A stretch of 64,000 bases of DNA, from contig JAKNDB010000087.1 of the NCBI GenBank assembly GCA_024305405.1, positions 8,496,501 to 8,560,500 of the forward strand, given 5' to 3'. The notes under the pieces are model-generated. The model was not told where the DNA came from, did no database searches, and was given only the letters and a program-made list of their open reading frames with translations. The DNA is from Dirofilaria immitis (taxonomy: Eukaryota; Nematoda; Chromadorea; Rhabditida; Onchocercidae). Shown here one piece after another: positions 1 to 12,598 of the stretch (positions are counted from its first letter, which is position 1; every line of letters starts with the position of its first letter). Position numbers and translations under genes: made by a program.

Positions 1-3000
1 CTGTAGCGAAAAGGTCCGTGACAAAAGAAAACATAAGGATTCATAAGTGAACACGTTAGAGATGTATTAATTTTGAGGTTAAACGGATAAAATTTAAATC
101 ATATTCGTTATCATGTTTATATGCTCAAAATAAAGGCGATGATTTTGATGTCCTCAGAATTGACCTTGGAATAGCGCGAAGGATCCTAACATTAACACCA
201 AATTGAGCGCATGATCATTAGGACGGATAATATCGAGGACATATTGAATCTCGTTTTTCATATTATTCCATCATTAATTTGTCTTACCAAAATCTTAATC
301 GTTGAGTTTGTTGTGTCGTGCCGGAATAACTTATCATATTAAGATTTAATTATCCAAGTTTGAGATTGGTATCTTTGGACTTTGTCTTTAGTGATGTTTA
401 GAGCTTAAGTGGAAACAAAAAATTTGCAACTCCATATCTCTTTGCAACATTAAAAATATAGAAATCAAATGAAATCATGTAATATCACAATTGCTGCTGG
501 AATCGCAAAGAAAACATGAAATTAAGAGAAGTCAGTGACTCCTTTATGTTGGATTTCACATAAAAGGTGTATGTCGTATATACACATTTACTGTATAATG
601 CAAGATGTAGGGTAAAAATATTTCGTCTTGAGCTGTAATTCCCACCCTATAACAAAGTCCCATTCATTCTTACATTTACAACCATACCAGGGTCCAACAC
701 CAAACCATTATAAAGAATGTACTTCATCAAGACGGTTGGACGTAAATATTTTTCATCTAAATTATGTTATCATCATTAAAATTGTTTTATTGAAATCATT
801 AAATTTCTATATTGACCATGTAATTGCTGCGTTTGTTGATATATTATCTAATTTATCGTAATAAAGGTTTAATTATCCAAGTTTGAAGTTTACCGTTGAA
901 AGGCAGAAAGACCGCTCAATTTTTGTCACGATTAAAGAAGATCACCGACAACAGTTAAAGTTGATCGGATGATTGTAGCATAGATAGATTTGGTGTAGCT
1001 GAGCTGGATTCTATCAGAGGATATTGGCTGTCAAGTGAGTTGCTTGACTGAGGAACCACTGATTGAAACATTGAGTTAGCCGCGAGCAGTTTCTTTTTAT
1101 ATCTGTGGTCCTTGATCTTTTTATATCCCTCTTAATAGTAACTTTACAAAAGGTTTAATTATTAGGGAAAAGAATGAGGAGAGATGAACAATACTTCAAG
1201 CATACGTAAAAGCTATGTTCATTGCAACATTCCAGACAGTTAGATGTCATTATAATTCTAACGAATATTTGTGAAGACAATTTGATTTTGCATGGTATTT
1301 CTATGACAGCGGAAAATTTCAAACCGATTTTCCTTGTAACAATAGCTAAGAATATCACCACGCTTCTTTTAACTTTTTATATACATTTTACACACTACAT
1401 GTTGCCTCATCCAGTTATGTGTATTGCAAGCTTACATGTTGCTTGCATGATGCATGTATATTGTAAATTTATTGTAGAAACAAATCCTACGGATATTTTC
1501 TATATTATTTGGATCAAATGAGAAAGTATCCAATAAATTTATAACGGAGATGCGCTACAATTGCAACAGAGAGAGAGAAAGAATAATGAAAACGACATTA
1601 GGTATCGGAAGGCACAATCCAACTATGAATGCCAGAACAAAATAAGTGAAATTCACGTTGACACAAAATAAAAATTTTAATTGGTTATTTTGATTTAATG
1701 TGAAGAGCTTTTGATCAATTCGAACTTTATTTTCATGTGCACTGCGCTTATGCCAGCCGATATATGTTAGAATAAAAATTAATATATATTAACTTTCTAG
1801 AACAAGTATATTAGGTAAAGCTAAATTAATCAGAAATTAGACTGATAAATCATTTCGTTTGAACCAGTGAAGATTAGAATTTCTAAAATCCATAATATAA
1901 ATGAATTATTGCTTTTTATTAGAAATAGCTTCTAAAAGAAGCAAAGTACTACACATTATAGATCATTTTAGCCTGAATAGGTTTAGGGTTTGGGTATGGT
2001 CTTAGATAAATATGAATGTTGTTCCGTTAGCAAAATATACTTAAAGTATTCACTGGCACTTGCGCACCAGTTCTTTTTTTTTGAGTTTGTTCTGACTGAG
2101 TCTTTGAGACTTTGTTTTTTTAAATGTAAAAAAAAGTTTCATTTTTGTTACAATTTATAACTTAAATCTAGTTCGAGTTATAGCGATAATAAGCGATAAA
2201 GTAAAGCAAAATCTAAGCTACTAGAAAAGTGAAAGTTCTGGGGTAAAAGCAAACTTCGTCCGTATTCTCATGCATGGAAAACTTTGTGGCACTAGCAAAT
2301 TAGTGATTCTCCATATAGACCAAGGATTTGAACATGGACCAAAAAAGCTCAGAAGTTAATCCTGATGCTTATGACCCATTTATCATTTTCAACTTGCACT
2401 TGATTCAGGAGTAAGTACGTATGCTGTCCCACTTGGCATGATTGAAGCTGGCGCTTCAACTTATGCTGGAACGCTTCCACTTATTTTTAAAACTTAATAA
2501 AAGCAGTGGGATTTCAATGGCGCTGGTCATTGGATTACATATCAAGAAACTATTTGCCGCCCTCAGTAAGATTGATTAACATAAGAAAATCGAAAGAAAG
2601 GTATGCATAATTTTTGAAAATCTCATTTGCGACCAAACAAAGCAATGGTTGAATGGCATAGAATTTAACTCATAAGACAAAGGAAAGTTGAATAAAAGGA
2701 CGCTAATGCAAAATATCTCTTACTAACAGTCAAATAAGGTGGAAGATGTTGGCAAAGTTAAAGGATGCAGTCATGGTCAAATAGCAAGATAATAATTTCA
2801 AAAGGGCAATGATTGGAAACACCATTAGAACGTCCCATTTCAAAAATAACATGGATTAATCAATTTTAAGTTCCTTTTATACTATTTATATCAAATTTGA
2901 ATGAACGGTTCAAATTTTATCAACATCAAACAAGTTCAAAAAGTTAAAAATAGGAAGTGAAGTGTTCTATAAAAATAAATTTTGTGACTTCTTTGAAGTT

Positions 3001-3898
3001 CATTTATGAAGTTCCCATCCAATCTTTTGTTTTCTTTTATAAGTTTATAAACCAGTTAAAGATTAAAAAGTACTGGAATTACCATCAGACTGCACAACGC
3101 ATTCATATTGCGGAAGGTGTTTCTGAAATCTCTTCAGTATCAGGCGAATTTTGCAGAAGTATAATTTATTCTTTCTCTTGACTGATAGAATTGTTTGAAG
3201 GGAATGAGCAGATTGTAAATTATTTAACAAATAAATCTCATGAATCGATTTAAAAACAATTATGATCATATTTTTACATCTTCCAACAGAATGAACTATG
3301 AACTCAGTAATAGTTCAAGATTGCTTAGCAAGTATGAACATCATTGCAAATACGCTATTAAATAAAATGAATTCACATTTTTGAATCTTTTTATCTCAAT
3401 CATTTTAGTGTATTATGCTTGGGAACTTACCAATTAATTTTCAGTCAGCCTATTTAAAATTTACTTAATTGCTTAACGAAGATTTATTAATCTATTTATA
3501 TGATCTAAATCTAATTTTTTTATTTTAATTTGATCTCATAATTTATCTTCAACATTCATCGTTACAATGGTCAATTTTATTGTTTTTTGCCCAATTCTCT
3601 TTATCAATTTTTCGCTTTCCTAATTTTACTGTCTGAAATTATTCTTATATTTCTTTTTTCTCTCATTCCTTCTTTCATTAACTTCCAGCAGTTTTTCTTC
3701 CATTTATTTAACTATCCTGAGATAATTTTTAGATTAGCATAGATTCTTTTCTTCAGATCGGCATTAATTATATTATCGTCAACTATGTATATTATTATAT
3801 TCCGGGAAAATGCTTCAGGAATATATATATATATATCAATTTCCAGAAAATAACCAAACCGCAGAAACCAGTGATGTGGAAGAAGGCGAAATATATAC
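1..3898. other. A+T-rich stretch with no gene recognised
   Basis: No protein family was recognised here on either strand. Open frames are short and their codons look like random A+T-rich sequence. A short phrase, TTTAATTATCCAAGTTTGA, occurs near 345 and again near 869, a small dispersed repeat at most. Around 2395-2500 a short frame with an unusually G+C-rich, Ala/Gly/Ser-rich reading could be a decayed coding remnant, but no family could be assigned. Confidence 0.5.
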
Positions 3899-4244
3899 GA
3901 TGAAGTAACTGACATTAATCAATTTAATGTTCCTGATTCGAGCGTATTAATTCGTGAAACAATAAAATGCTTCCAGTCTTTATGCCATGCCAGTAATAAA
4001 TCACTGCATTCAGACAACAATTCGGAAATTTCTCATCAATTAGTTATGTACCCTCAAATGAGTGAAGGAGATAACGTAGAAGGGAATAATAATGAGGAAG
4101 AAGGAAATGAAGCAAAGGAAGACAAATCCGAAGATTTCTATGATTATGAAATGAGTAGAAAGAATGATGAAGAATATTTTCTTGATCACAAGGTGATAAA
4201 TGAGAATGAAACGGAAGACGAACTGAAGGTTGCTAATTTTCAAA
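3899..4244 (+). CDS. Candidate internal exon, acidic Glu/Asn-rich protein, unrecognised
   Basis: An open frame of about 115 codons runs to a plausible donor (CAAA|GTATGA at 4245). The encoded segment is very acidic: from about 4067 it is rich in Glu, Asp and Asn with few hydrophobic residues, as in a disordered linker. Just upstream, after a possible acceptor (CCGCAG near 3863), another frame reads acidic residues and then shifts, which would match the missing-base problem seen elsewhere in the window. Possible later exons of the same gene are at 4806-4888 and 6472-6616. No family recognised; it could also be a chance open frame. Confidence 0.33.
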
Positions 4245-4805
4245 GTATGACGGAATTGTTTTTCTTATTTTTTTGATATTGTTCGAGAAATTGAATATAA
4301 AATTTAAATATATGCATACAATAGTAATAACTAATATCTGATTATCAGATTATAGTTTCAATGATTATATGATAATTTAAAGTTGAAGTTTAACATTTAA
4401 ATTCCGTTTTGAATATTACATCAAATGATAACAGCTGGTAATTGAGAGTTAAGTAACTTCTATTTGCTAATTTATTTTGCTGATAAAATGCAGCAGAGAA
4501 TAATGACATATTAAGTAGTTAAGACAAATTATAGTGAATATTATTTATAATTGAAACAGTATCACTCTTTTTGAATATGATGGAAACACGTATGAATCAC
4601 ATTTTTTGCTATGAGGCGGAAAAGCATAAGAATTTGTATTTTCAGTAATTAAATACTGTAGTTTTATTAGTTATAATAATATAGTTCCTAGTTCTGTTTT
4701 TCTCTTTATCTTATTTAGTTCGCAGTAGCATTCCTATTTTTTCTTTGTCTTTATTAACTTCATGATAATTCAAATAGGAATAACTAATGAAATAGGAGCT
4801 AGCAG

Positions 4806-4888
4806 CATTATCTGTAAATATGGAAAATGGAATAAATAAGAATACAATAAGAGATGTAGATGAAATGCCAATAAATTCAATTAAAGAG
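4806..4888 (+). CDS. Candidate small exon, unrecognised
   Basis: A short open segment lies between an acceptor-like CTAGCAG and a donor-like GAG|GTAGCA. It encodes about 28 polar residues, rich in Asn, Asp, Glu and Ile. The composition resembles the acidic candidate exon about 560 bp upstream, so both may belong to one gene on the plus strand. Nothing else supports it. Confidence 0.2.
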
Positions 4889-5847
4889 GTAGCAGTGACG
4901 ATAGTCTGGTTTTCCATTCATTAGATTTGTTTTTAGAAAGAAAGAAAAAGTAACAGCTTGAAGAATTTTCTATTTATTTTAATTATTTCCTCTTCAGCCT
5001 ATTTATTTATAAATACTTGAATGTAGTAGATGCGCTTATCGTTATTTATTTCAAGTAACAACGTGAAACTTAAATTAATTTGCTGAAGATAGCTTGATGC
5101 TTGCAATTAATTACTGCTTGAAATTATCTACAAAACCGGCAATTTCCTATGCGCATGACTGTTTACAAATATAGAGACGAATGTCATGGTTTAGATATAC
5201 CGTCAAGGATAATTATGCAGGATAATGAGGCAATGGATTGATATATGTTGCCGGAGTGGGAGGGAAATTTAGGAACAGCAGCTAGCAGAAATGGATCTTT
5301 CCAAATTCGAAGTTACTATTGATGTAGCAGTATCTGGATATCTAAATTATAGATTTTCTCAAAATAATGTTACGGATCGTCATCCAAATTGATTCATTCG
5401 TTTGTCCATTTATTTATTACCAAATTTATTTTTTCAATCTTTCTCTTCCTTCCTTTTTTTTCATCTACTTGTATTAACGATGTTTTTCAGCATTTTCTAA
5501 AATGCTTCCTATCATTTTATTTCATACAATTACAGGTGGTAATGTCGAAACAATGGATTTGGTTAAAATAGATGCTGCATAAAGAATCGAATAATCAGAT
5601 AGAAGGAATAGTTGAGTTAAAAAGAAAATTTGCTGAAGAGAGAAAGAAAGTTATATGCGCAATATGTATTCTCTGTTCGTAACAGTGCATATGCAAATTG
5701 CAATGCTCGAAAAGGCAAATAAGAAGCTTGAAATGAAATAATTTTATTCGTATTGTTAAAAAGACATAAATGATATTAACAAAATCTTCTTAGTGGACAA
5801 TTTTTTTATTTCTGAAGACTGTCTGTAAAAATCATGGGTTTTTGTTC

Positions 5848-5972
5848 GAAGAGTTCGACTTCATGAATAGTAGAAGAGTTCGACTTCATGAATAGTAGAA
5901 GAGTTCGACTTCATGAATAGTAGAAGAGTTCGACTTCATGAATAGTAGAAGAGTTCGACTTCATGAATAGTA
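5848..5972. repeat. Five perfect copies of a 25-bp tandem repeat
   Basis: The unit begins GAAGAGTTCGACTTCATGAA and is 25 bp long. It is repeated five times head to tail with no mismatch, flanked by unrelated A+T-rich DNA. The period is not a multiple of three, so a coding role is unlikely. Perfect identity implies recent expansion. Confidence 0.95.
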
Positions 5973-6471
5973 TGATACGCTAATCATTCTAGCAACGTTA
6001 TTTTTTGTGGATTAATTGTAGTTTTAATCGTTATGATATTTTGTTTTGGAAATAAACATCATATATTATTAAGAAATATAAATTTTATCTGAAGTAATTT
6101 TTAGTGACTTTAGTTTTGCTGATTCATCATACTGACATCAATATGTCTAACAAATTTCAGACTTCTATAACTTGCTTTTACTTGTCCATTATTTTTAAAA
6201 AGGATCCTAGAAATACCTTCCTATTTACATAATCTTTTTAAGTTGTCAAACACATAAAGTATTTCAAAATACGGAGAATAAAGTCTTTATTCGAAAATTA
6301 TTCTTGTTAGGATATTAGATTTTATGATAACATTGTTAGAATTATAGTATTCTTTCTTGCTATTCACTTATCCCACATTCATTTCGTATAACCTACTATA
6401 CGAATAATCAGTTATGTTTAAAAATTCATTTATTGCTTTCTGTAAAAAAATATATCTAAAATGATTTGCAG

Positions 6472-6616
6472 ATTGGAAAGAAGTTGCACATTGAAATGTC
6501 CTAAATGCAAACATGAGATATGCATAAGGAAAAATTTATTGAAACCAAAGTATATCAAAGTGTTAAGAGGATGTCGTGGAATCGAAATATTGTTCGATAA
6601 TTTGACAGTAATGTAG
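6472..6616 (+). CDS. Candidate exon with zinc-binding Cys pairs (RING-like C-terminal half?)
   Basis: After an acceptor-like ATTTGCAG the frame reads a Cys-rich stretch with CPKC followed by a His and another Cys, then a basic segment with LLKPKYIKVLR, and stops at 6614. The second half of many RING fingers has a CPxC pair followed by a short Leu/Pro/Asn segment, so a RING-type or other small zinc module is possible. A C-x2-C (CAIC) near 5665 in another open stretch could be the first half, but the frames and splicing do not join cleanly. Function is not assigned. Confidence 0.28.
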
Positions 6617-7117
6617 GAATGGCTTACAGCGAATTATCTGGATGTTAATTCTGACAGAAATGTCAGTAGCATTAGAAATATCGCGAATGCCAACACTTGT
6701 TTCTATTGTATTCTTGCTCCTAAAACAGTATGTCGCACACTGAAAATATATAAATCGATAAATCTTGCAGGGTAGTGTTTTAGTATTTGGTTGTTGCGTC
6801 AGCAATTAATAAAGACTCTTCAATAGACTCCTCAATTTTTTTTTGCCTTGGGAAGATCTGAAATGTTAAATAATATTGAAACCTAAAATGAAATCATTTA
6901 GATTAGGATAAATACTTAGAACAAATATGCAGTGGGAACAAAAATGACAGTCTTTTTGAAATTTAAATTTCCTTATCAAATTTCAGTAATATCGCAGAAT
7001 TTAATTCACGAACTTCGTCGAAACATGGATGAAACCACTTTGATCTAATCAAATGTTCACCGGAATCCAGAAATATATACTCAGTAGCAATGAGACAAGA
7101 TTTACAATCAACTAGAA

Positions 7118-7486
7118 TTGCCAAAAATTGCAGTAGTGAGTTATCTTTCAAAAATAATTCTTGGGGCATCTAGAATTCTACTTAGCAGACTTTGCAATAA
7201 ACGAGCAGATCAATTCATCTCAAAATATCCTGCGAAGAAATATGAAAAAATAAATTATGTGACGCAAGATAAGCAAATACGAGAGACGTCCAGCTCGAGC
7301 AGTGCTTACAAATCTAGTAAACGAGAAAAGCGATCATGTGAAACGAAACTTTCAGAACCGGATAAATATGAAAAGTGCTATCATATCCCGTGTGCATTAT
7401 CAGATAGATCATTTGATCATGATCAATGCCGACATTTCAATTCTTCTAAATCGTTTAGTTTCCATGAACCATGTTGGGACTCATGA
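7118..7486 (+). CDS. Open frame of 122 codons, unrecognised
   Basis: This is the longest open frame in the first 12 kb. It encodes a basic, Ser/Lys-rich segment with several Cys and His residues near the C-terminus (CYHIPC, then C and H at intervals). No family was recognised. An acceptor-like TTGCAG lies inside its first codons, so the true exon may begin near 7133. It may be the 3' exon of the gene suggested by the upstream candidate exons, or a chance frame. Confidence 0.27.
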   Translation: MPKIAVVSYLSKIILGASRILLSRLCNKRADQFISKYPAKKYEKINYVTQDKQIRETSSSSSAYKSSKREKRSCETKLSEPDKYEKCYHIPCALSDRSFDHDQCRHFNSSKSFSFHEPCWDS

Positions 7487-7489
7487 GTG

Positions 7490-9985
7490 TCGATGTCGCA
7501 TCGCGACGTGATAGAGTAAGAACATCCATACGGTAACAAATAATTTTATAATTTTAGGAATCGATGAAAATACCAAAATCCTCCAACAGAGTATCGGATC
7601 AGTACCCAATACATCACAAACCGACAAAATAAATGAGATAAGATGTGCAATCAACTAGAACTGCCATATCAAAGATGTAGGAATCATTCAAGATCAGATC
7701 AAACAAAAAAAAAAACTGAATAATTAGAATGAAAATATAACTGAATAATCTCAGGCTATGATCGATGAGGCTCCGTAAATGTTTCTACAGTTTCCTTTCT
7801 TTTTCATTATTTTCATCTGTCTTATCATAGTACTTCTACATTCCATTTTCATCTTTTCTCTTTGATGTTCAACTGATTCATTTATATGACTTCAAATTTA
7901 TTCAGTTTTATTTTACTCCTTTTTAATTATTCATTTCTTCACTTCGTTGTTTACTTCTTGTTCTGTTATATTATTTCCATGGTATTATTTCCTTACATTT
8001 GTTCATTCCGATTTGTTCAGTAAAAAAATTTAATTATGCGACTTGGATTGAGGACTTTACGTATGACATTGAAGTATCATATTTAATTTCATAAATGACT
8101 TAACAAAGTTCTAAATTTTAAAAATATTTTTGCATGGACTACGGAAATGTTAAATCCGGATGTGTAAATATCATCATCGGATTATCAATTTTTCTTTCGC
8201 TATGGTTACCTGAAATTTCAAATTATTTTTTGAAACAGATTTCTAATCACATTCCCTTTCGTTTGACTCTTGACGCATTTTACATATAACAAGTTCATTA
8301 AACGTAAGAGATCAGATTATTATGCTTACTTAAATATATTTATACTGTTTATCAAAAATAAATGTTTCAATTAATATTTCATATATTGCAGAATAAATCT
8401 GTGATCAATTAGGGTTTGCTGAGTTCCAGAAACTTGATTAAGTCAGATCTGTTCCAGGCGTTCCGGGATATAATTTTTTGGACAGACGGTCATATTCTAG
8501 AAGTGATATTTCTAAAAATATAACGGGTGTACAGAAACGTGTTGAACAATCATGTGTGATTATTTAATGGCATATTGTAAGGGATATAGAATTCCCGGAT
8601 TGCATATACGGTGATCTCAGCATCATACAACATACGAAAATTCTTAATTGAGTTTCGCATACAACAAATGATAAAGTCCTGGTTTAAATATGCAAGTTTA
8701 GGATTTGAACGACATGAATGAAATTAGCAAAATCTATATGAGCGAAGTTGATAGACTTGTTATATGAAGACTGCGTTATAATTTAATTGATTTCACGTTT
8801 CATTATTTAATGCACGTAACATATTTCTACTTTAATCACTATGAAAACTATATAAATATGGGAAATGGCTATCGATAAGGGAAAATATAATTCTTTGATG
8901 TACATGTATGGAATAAATCGGATAGCATTACTCTAATCGGATAGCATTACTCGTTTCGTTGATATCAAGACACATAGGAGGATTTATTAAATGTTGCACG
9001 TAACATTCTTAATGTATACATTCTATTACCGTATTTATTGCTTTTAATTTTATTTGTATTTGATAGTGATTTGTGAGGAATGGATTGAAGTCATAGGGTT
9101 TGATCATATATTTTACTATGGTGTTAACTCGTCCAGTAATTACAGTTGTGTTAAATGAAGTGGAGAGAAGTTTTATGAGACTCGTGATTTAATTTAAGGA
9201 TGGTGCTAATATGAAGTGGTATAGATTAAAGATAGAGAAATATGCTTTGTAATTACGAATAATTCTCATTAAAATATTACCGGTTTATTCTCTTAAATTT
9301 TTGAAATTTCTCGGGAGTCTTTTCTAGATAATCCAGTTTCGAGAATTGATAGACTTTCGATCTAATAAAAATATTACATAAGATTCCATTATCTCTCCCT
9401 TCCTAAACGATCATACTTTATTCCCATTCAATAATTTCAAATTTTTGTCGTTTCATCATGTAGTAATGCTTATTTGATGAGACAAAAATCAAAATGCAAC
9501 CAAATTAGTAATATACATCACTCTTATTGAACAAAGCTTATCGGAATTTTTCAAATATCTCTTATTTGCAGATTAAATCTATGCATCTTATCGTTCATTA
9601 TCTTTTATTTTCGAGTTAAAATTCGAAAATTCTATATCGTCAATGCTCTAATGCTATGAACTTATTTAGAAACAGAAATTATTTTTCACGATCAATGTGT
9701 CATATACTGCGTATAGTTCTTCTATAATGTCATGTACTATCTATGTATAGTTGTTCTTCATCGGATTTATATTTAGACATCAAGAAAGAAAGCTTAACAG
9801 TTGAAGAGAAGTGATCCCGGATGTTGGACTTGCTTTACGAAAGTAATGAATTTTTTTGGAGAGGGAAAAATATTTCTTATTGTAACGAAAATTTTGGAAA
9901 TTCGCTCACTTCGATAAAATTTTTTGGGCATAATATTCGATAATAAAAAAATCATGCTTTAGTAATAGGGAAGTGGATAATATAT
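7490..9985. other. A+T-rich stretch, nothing recognised
   Basis: No coding family, RNA gene or well-formed repeat was seen. A short direct repeat, ATCGGATAGCATTACTC, occurs in two adjacent copies around 8916-8952. Confidence 0.5.
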
Positions 9986-9989
9986 ATAT

Positions 9990-10202
9990 GTGGGGAAATC
10001 ATCTCAAAAGTTGCTTTTCAAACTTTACGGATTACAAATTAACTATAAAAACGAAGAAGCAATGGCTAAACCATCTGGGATCTCGAAAAGCTGCATTAAA
10101 GCAGAAGAGGATTATTCCGCAATCGGTGAAAAAATAATGCAATTACTCGTTAATGAAGATTTGGTTGAGTGTGAAAAGATTGGAATTTTTGTTCGCGATT
10201 GA
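9990..10202 (+). CDS. Candidate exon, unrecognised
   Basis: A 70-codon open frame with protein-like composition (mixed hydrophobic, Lys and Glu residues, NEEAMAKPSGISKSC and a Glu-rich C-terminal part). It lies upstream of further candidate exons at 10274-10356 and 10801-10917 on the same strand, so the three may be parts of one small gene. No homology recognised. Confidence 0.3.
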   Translation: MGKSSQKLLFKLYGLQINYKNEEAMAKPSGISKSCIKAEEDYSAIGEKIMQLLVNEDLVECEKIGIFVRD

Positions 10203-10273
10203 GCATTTCCATTACAAGCAATAATTATAATAAGAATTTTTCCTTAGATTCTTTTTTTTTTCGAAGTATACAG

Positions 10274-10356
10274 GAATGTCCAAAAATGATGCTTGTTTTG
10301 AATTGGACCAATTGAAAAACTTAATTGATGATTACTTTCTATATTCCAGATCTTGA
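10274..10356 (+). CDS. Candidate exon, unrecognised
   Basis: It follows an acceptor-like GTATACAG and reads about 26 residues including CFELDQLKNLIDDYFLYS before a stop. The amphipathic Leu/Asp/Tyr pattern looks like real protein. A second acceptor-like ATTCCAG at about 10350 starts another short open stretch. Low support. Confidence 0.22.
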
Positions 10357-10683
10357 AGATTATGATAAATAATTTAAGTAGTTCATCATTAAACATGAAT
10401 TTGGAAAATTTGTGAATCAGCAAAAAGTCTGTTCTTAGAAACCAATAAATAATTGTTTCGCTGCATAATAAATTCAGCATCAAAAAGTATTATAATGATT
10501 TGTCTAGATGTTTAGATGGTTTTTGAAAATTAAGAGAGTTAATACTAGATTATTATGGATAATAGTAAGAGAAAAATTCCTAGAAATCATTTTTTTCATC
10601 AGGAAGCATTTTCCAGAACAAACCGAACGAAAAAAGCTGAAAGTATGAATAAATATCTGTAATGAAGCATGGAACATGAATGA

Positions 10684-10731
10684 AAAAATTGAGGAAGACC
10701 CTAAATTTTTTCAGGATCTTCCTCAATTTTT
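10684..10731. other. Near-perfect 19-bp hairpin
   Basis: The left arm AAAAATTGAGGAAGACCCT (10684-10702) pairs with AGGATCTTCCTCAATTTTT (10713-10731) with a single mismatch, closing a 10-nt loop. It lies between candidate exons, so it may sit in an intron. The stem is shorter than that of a typical animal microRNA precursor. It could be a fold-back relic or a structured RNA element. Confidence 0.8.
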
Positions 10732-10800
10732 GTTAGACTTGGAGACGAAACAGTTATGACACAAATCGTTGATTTTTCCTCCTTTTTCTTTTCTCTTCAG

Positions 10801-10917
10801 TGATGACTTGCTGTCGATATTCCAGTGTGAGAAATGGATATTCCATTCTCGAAACTTTTCATCATAAATTTATAGCGAAGCAAGTGAAATTTGCGGCACA
10901 TCAAACAAATAGTCCTG
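10801..10917 (+). CDS. Candidate exon, unrecognised
   Basis: It starts directly after TTCTCTTCAG, a good nematode acceptor, and ends at CCTG|GTAAAA. It encodes about 39 residues with Cys, aromatic and His residues (ILETFHHKFIAKQVKF). The next acceptor-like CTAG at 11023 would join in phase and give a short tail reading GNVFVAKNG and then a stop. The phase match supports a real 3' gene end, but no family was recognised. Confidence 0.33.
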
Positions 10918-11139
10918 GTAAAAACAGTCGAATTCTTCATTATACTAATAATGATTTTTCCTTTTCGAAACTGTAATTTGAAAAGAAGAAAAAACAAAAT
11001 TCGATTTTTCTCTAATGTTCTAGGCAATGTATTTGTGGCGAAAAATGGTACGAACGGAATTTCAATGTAGAAGAAAAAGTATTGAATGCTCAATTTGAAA
11101 TATCTCCTAGACTATACATTGAAATAGATTGAGATTCTC

Positions 11140-12598
11140 ATATGCAAAAGCCTTTCAATATTTATTGAATCTATCTCTTACAAATTTTCTTCTGTATGGT
11201 ACAATCATTAAAAGGGAATATTTGCCATGTAAAAGAGAAATGCTAATGATGGATATCATGCGAAGAACAGAAGATGATTAGTCATGATTTCAAGCAAGTC
11301 GCGAAGATTATGTCTTGCATTATTTGATCGATTTATTCATTTTTGCATTCTATTATCTGAATTATCAAAACCTAGTTGCTCGAAAGCAAGTTCCTTAAGG
11401 ATCTTGCATTTTGAAATATCTCGAAAATTTGGTTATGTCAGACTATTTCCATTAATGTATTTCGTTTGGATAATCAGGCTAAAGTGATAGATTCCTCAAT
11501 GAAGTGATGGCAATGTCTTCTCAATAAACTAAATTTTCAATTTCGCCAGCACATTCCAAAGGTTTCTTGATGTTTGATCAAATCAACTAGATAAAAAAGG
11601 AAAGAGCGGAAGAAATATGTAAGAAAAATACTAGATGAAATTAATATTTGTCGAAGCTTAATGAAGAACGACAAGCTCAAATAAAATAAGCCTGAACCAC
11701 CGATTCTAGATTTAATTTCGAAATTGTCTGCAACATTTTAGTTTAAATTACTAATTTTAAATAGAATTTGTATGAAATAAATTTGGTAGCGCACATATTA
11801 TGCTTACGATAAGGAATTCCGCTGAAACTTTTTTTATAGGACTAGGTTGATGAATTCCTGTACTCTTTTTCTTAATGTTAAATTCTGTTTAAACTATTTG
11901 CTTTGAAAAGCAACACGTTATTAAATACATTAGTTTTGCTCTACTATAGTTGCGTAGTTTGCCAGTTTACGTCTGTGTGGCAACATTTCTAATTGTAAAA
12001 CACTGTTATCAGATTTTGTTTCATCCTGATATGATTACTGAAACTTGTATCTTCTAGATTTAATTTCGAAATTGTTTGCAATATTTTGGTTTAAATTATT
12101 AATTTTAAATAGAATTTGTATGAAATAAATATGGATTTTGCTGCATGCATCTATACATACCCTTTATGCAGTATCCTTTTCTTCCTTTATAGATTGTGTA
12201 TTATGAAGATTTATTAATGATATACTATTCCGATATTGTACCGTTCGTCTCTATACATTCGAACTTCATGGTTCACTCTTAATGTTGACCAATATTATAA
12301 ACATAGGATATTTGATCTGTATATAACATCATTTTTTTTCTATTAGATGTAGGATGGGTATTATCTTGATATCTATTGTTGCTAGTGCTTTATGTACTAG
12401 TGATAAACTTTGTTTTTGAATAAAAATTTTTTTAGATAAAATTCAGCCATATTCCACTTGTTTGCTTTCCAGATAGTTTATACTTGTTCAACTGAACTTA
12501 TATAATTTTCAGAAAGATAATGATAGGTTTAAGCAATTGAATTCTGCTGATATTTTCAGCAGTTAGAATGAAAATGCTTGGCATTTTAGATAGTGGAA
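11140..12598. repeat. Gene-free spacer with an ~80-bp direct duplication
   Basis: About 80 bp beginning TTCTAGATTTAATTTCGAAA occurs at 11703-11785 and again at 12053-12134 in the same orientation with only a handful of differences. The copies are about 350 bp apart. No coding family was seen in this stretch. Just before the p53 start are two AG acceptors (ATTTTCAG near 12560 and CATTTTAG near 12590), either of which could be a spliced-leader trans-splice site. Confidence 0.7.

Noticed and set aside
2230..2560. A second Wolbachia or transposon fragment
   Set aside because: A short Ala/Gly/Ser-rich reading was seen but no family could be matched, so no claim is made.
10684..10731. Calling the hairpin a microRNA gene
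   Set aside because: The stem is only 19 bp with a small loop, shorter than usual precursors, and there is no expression evidence.
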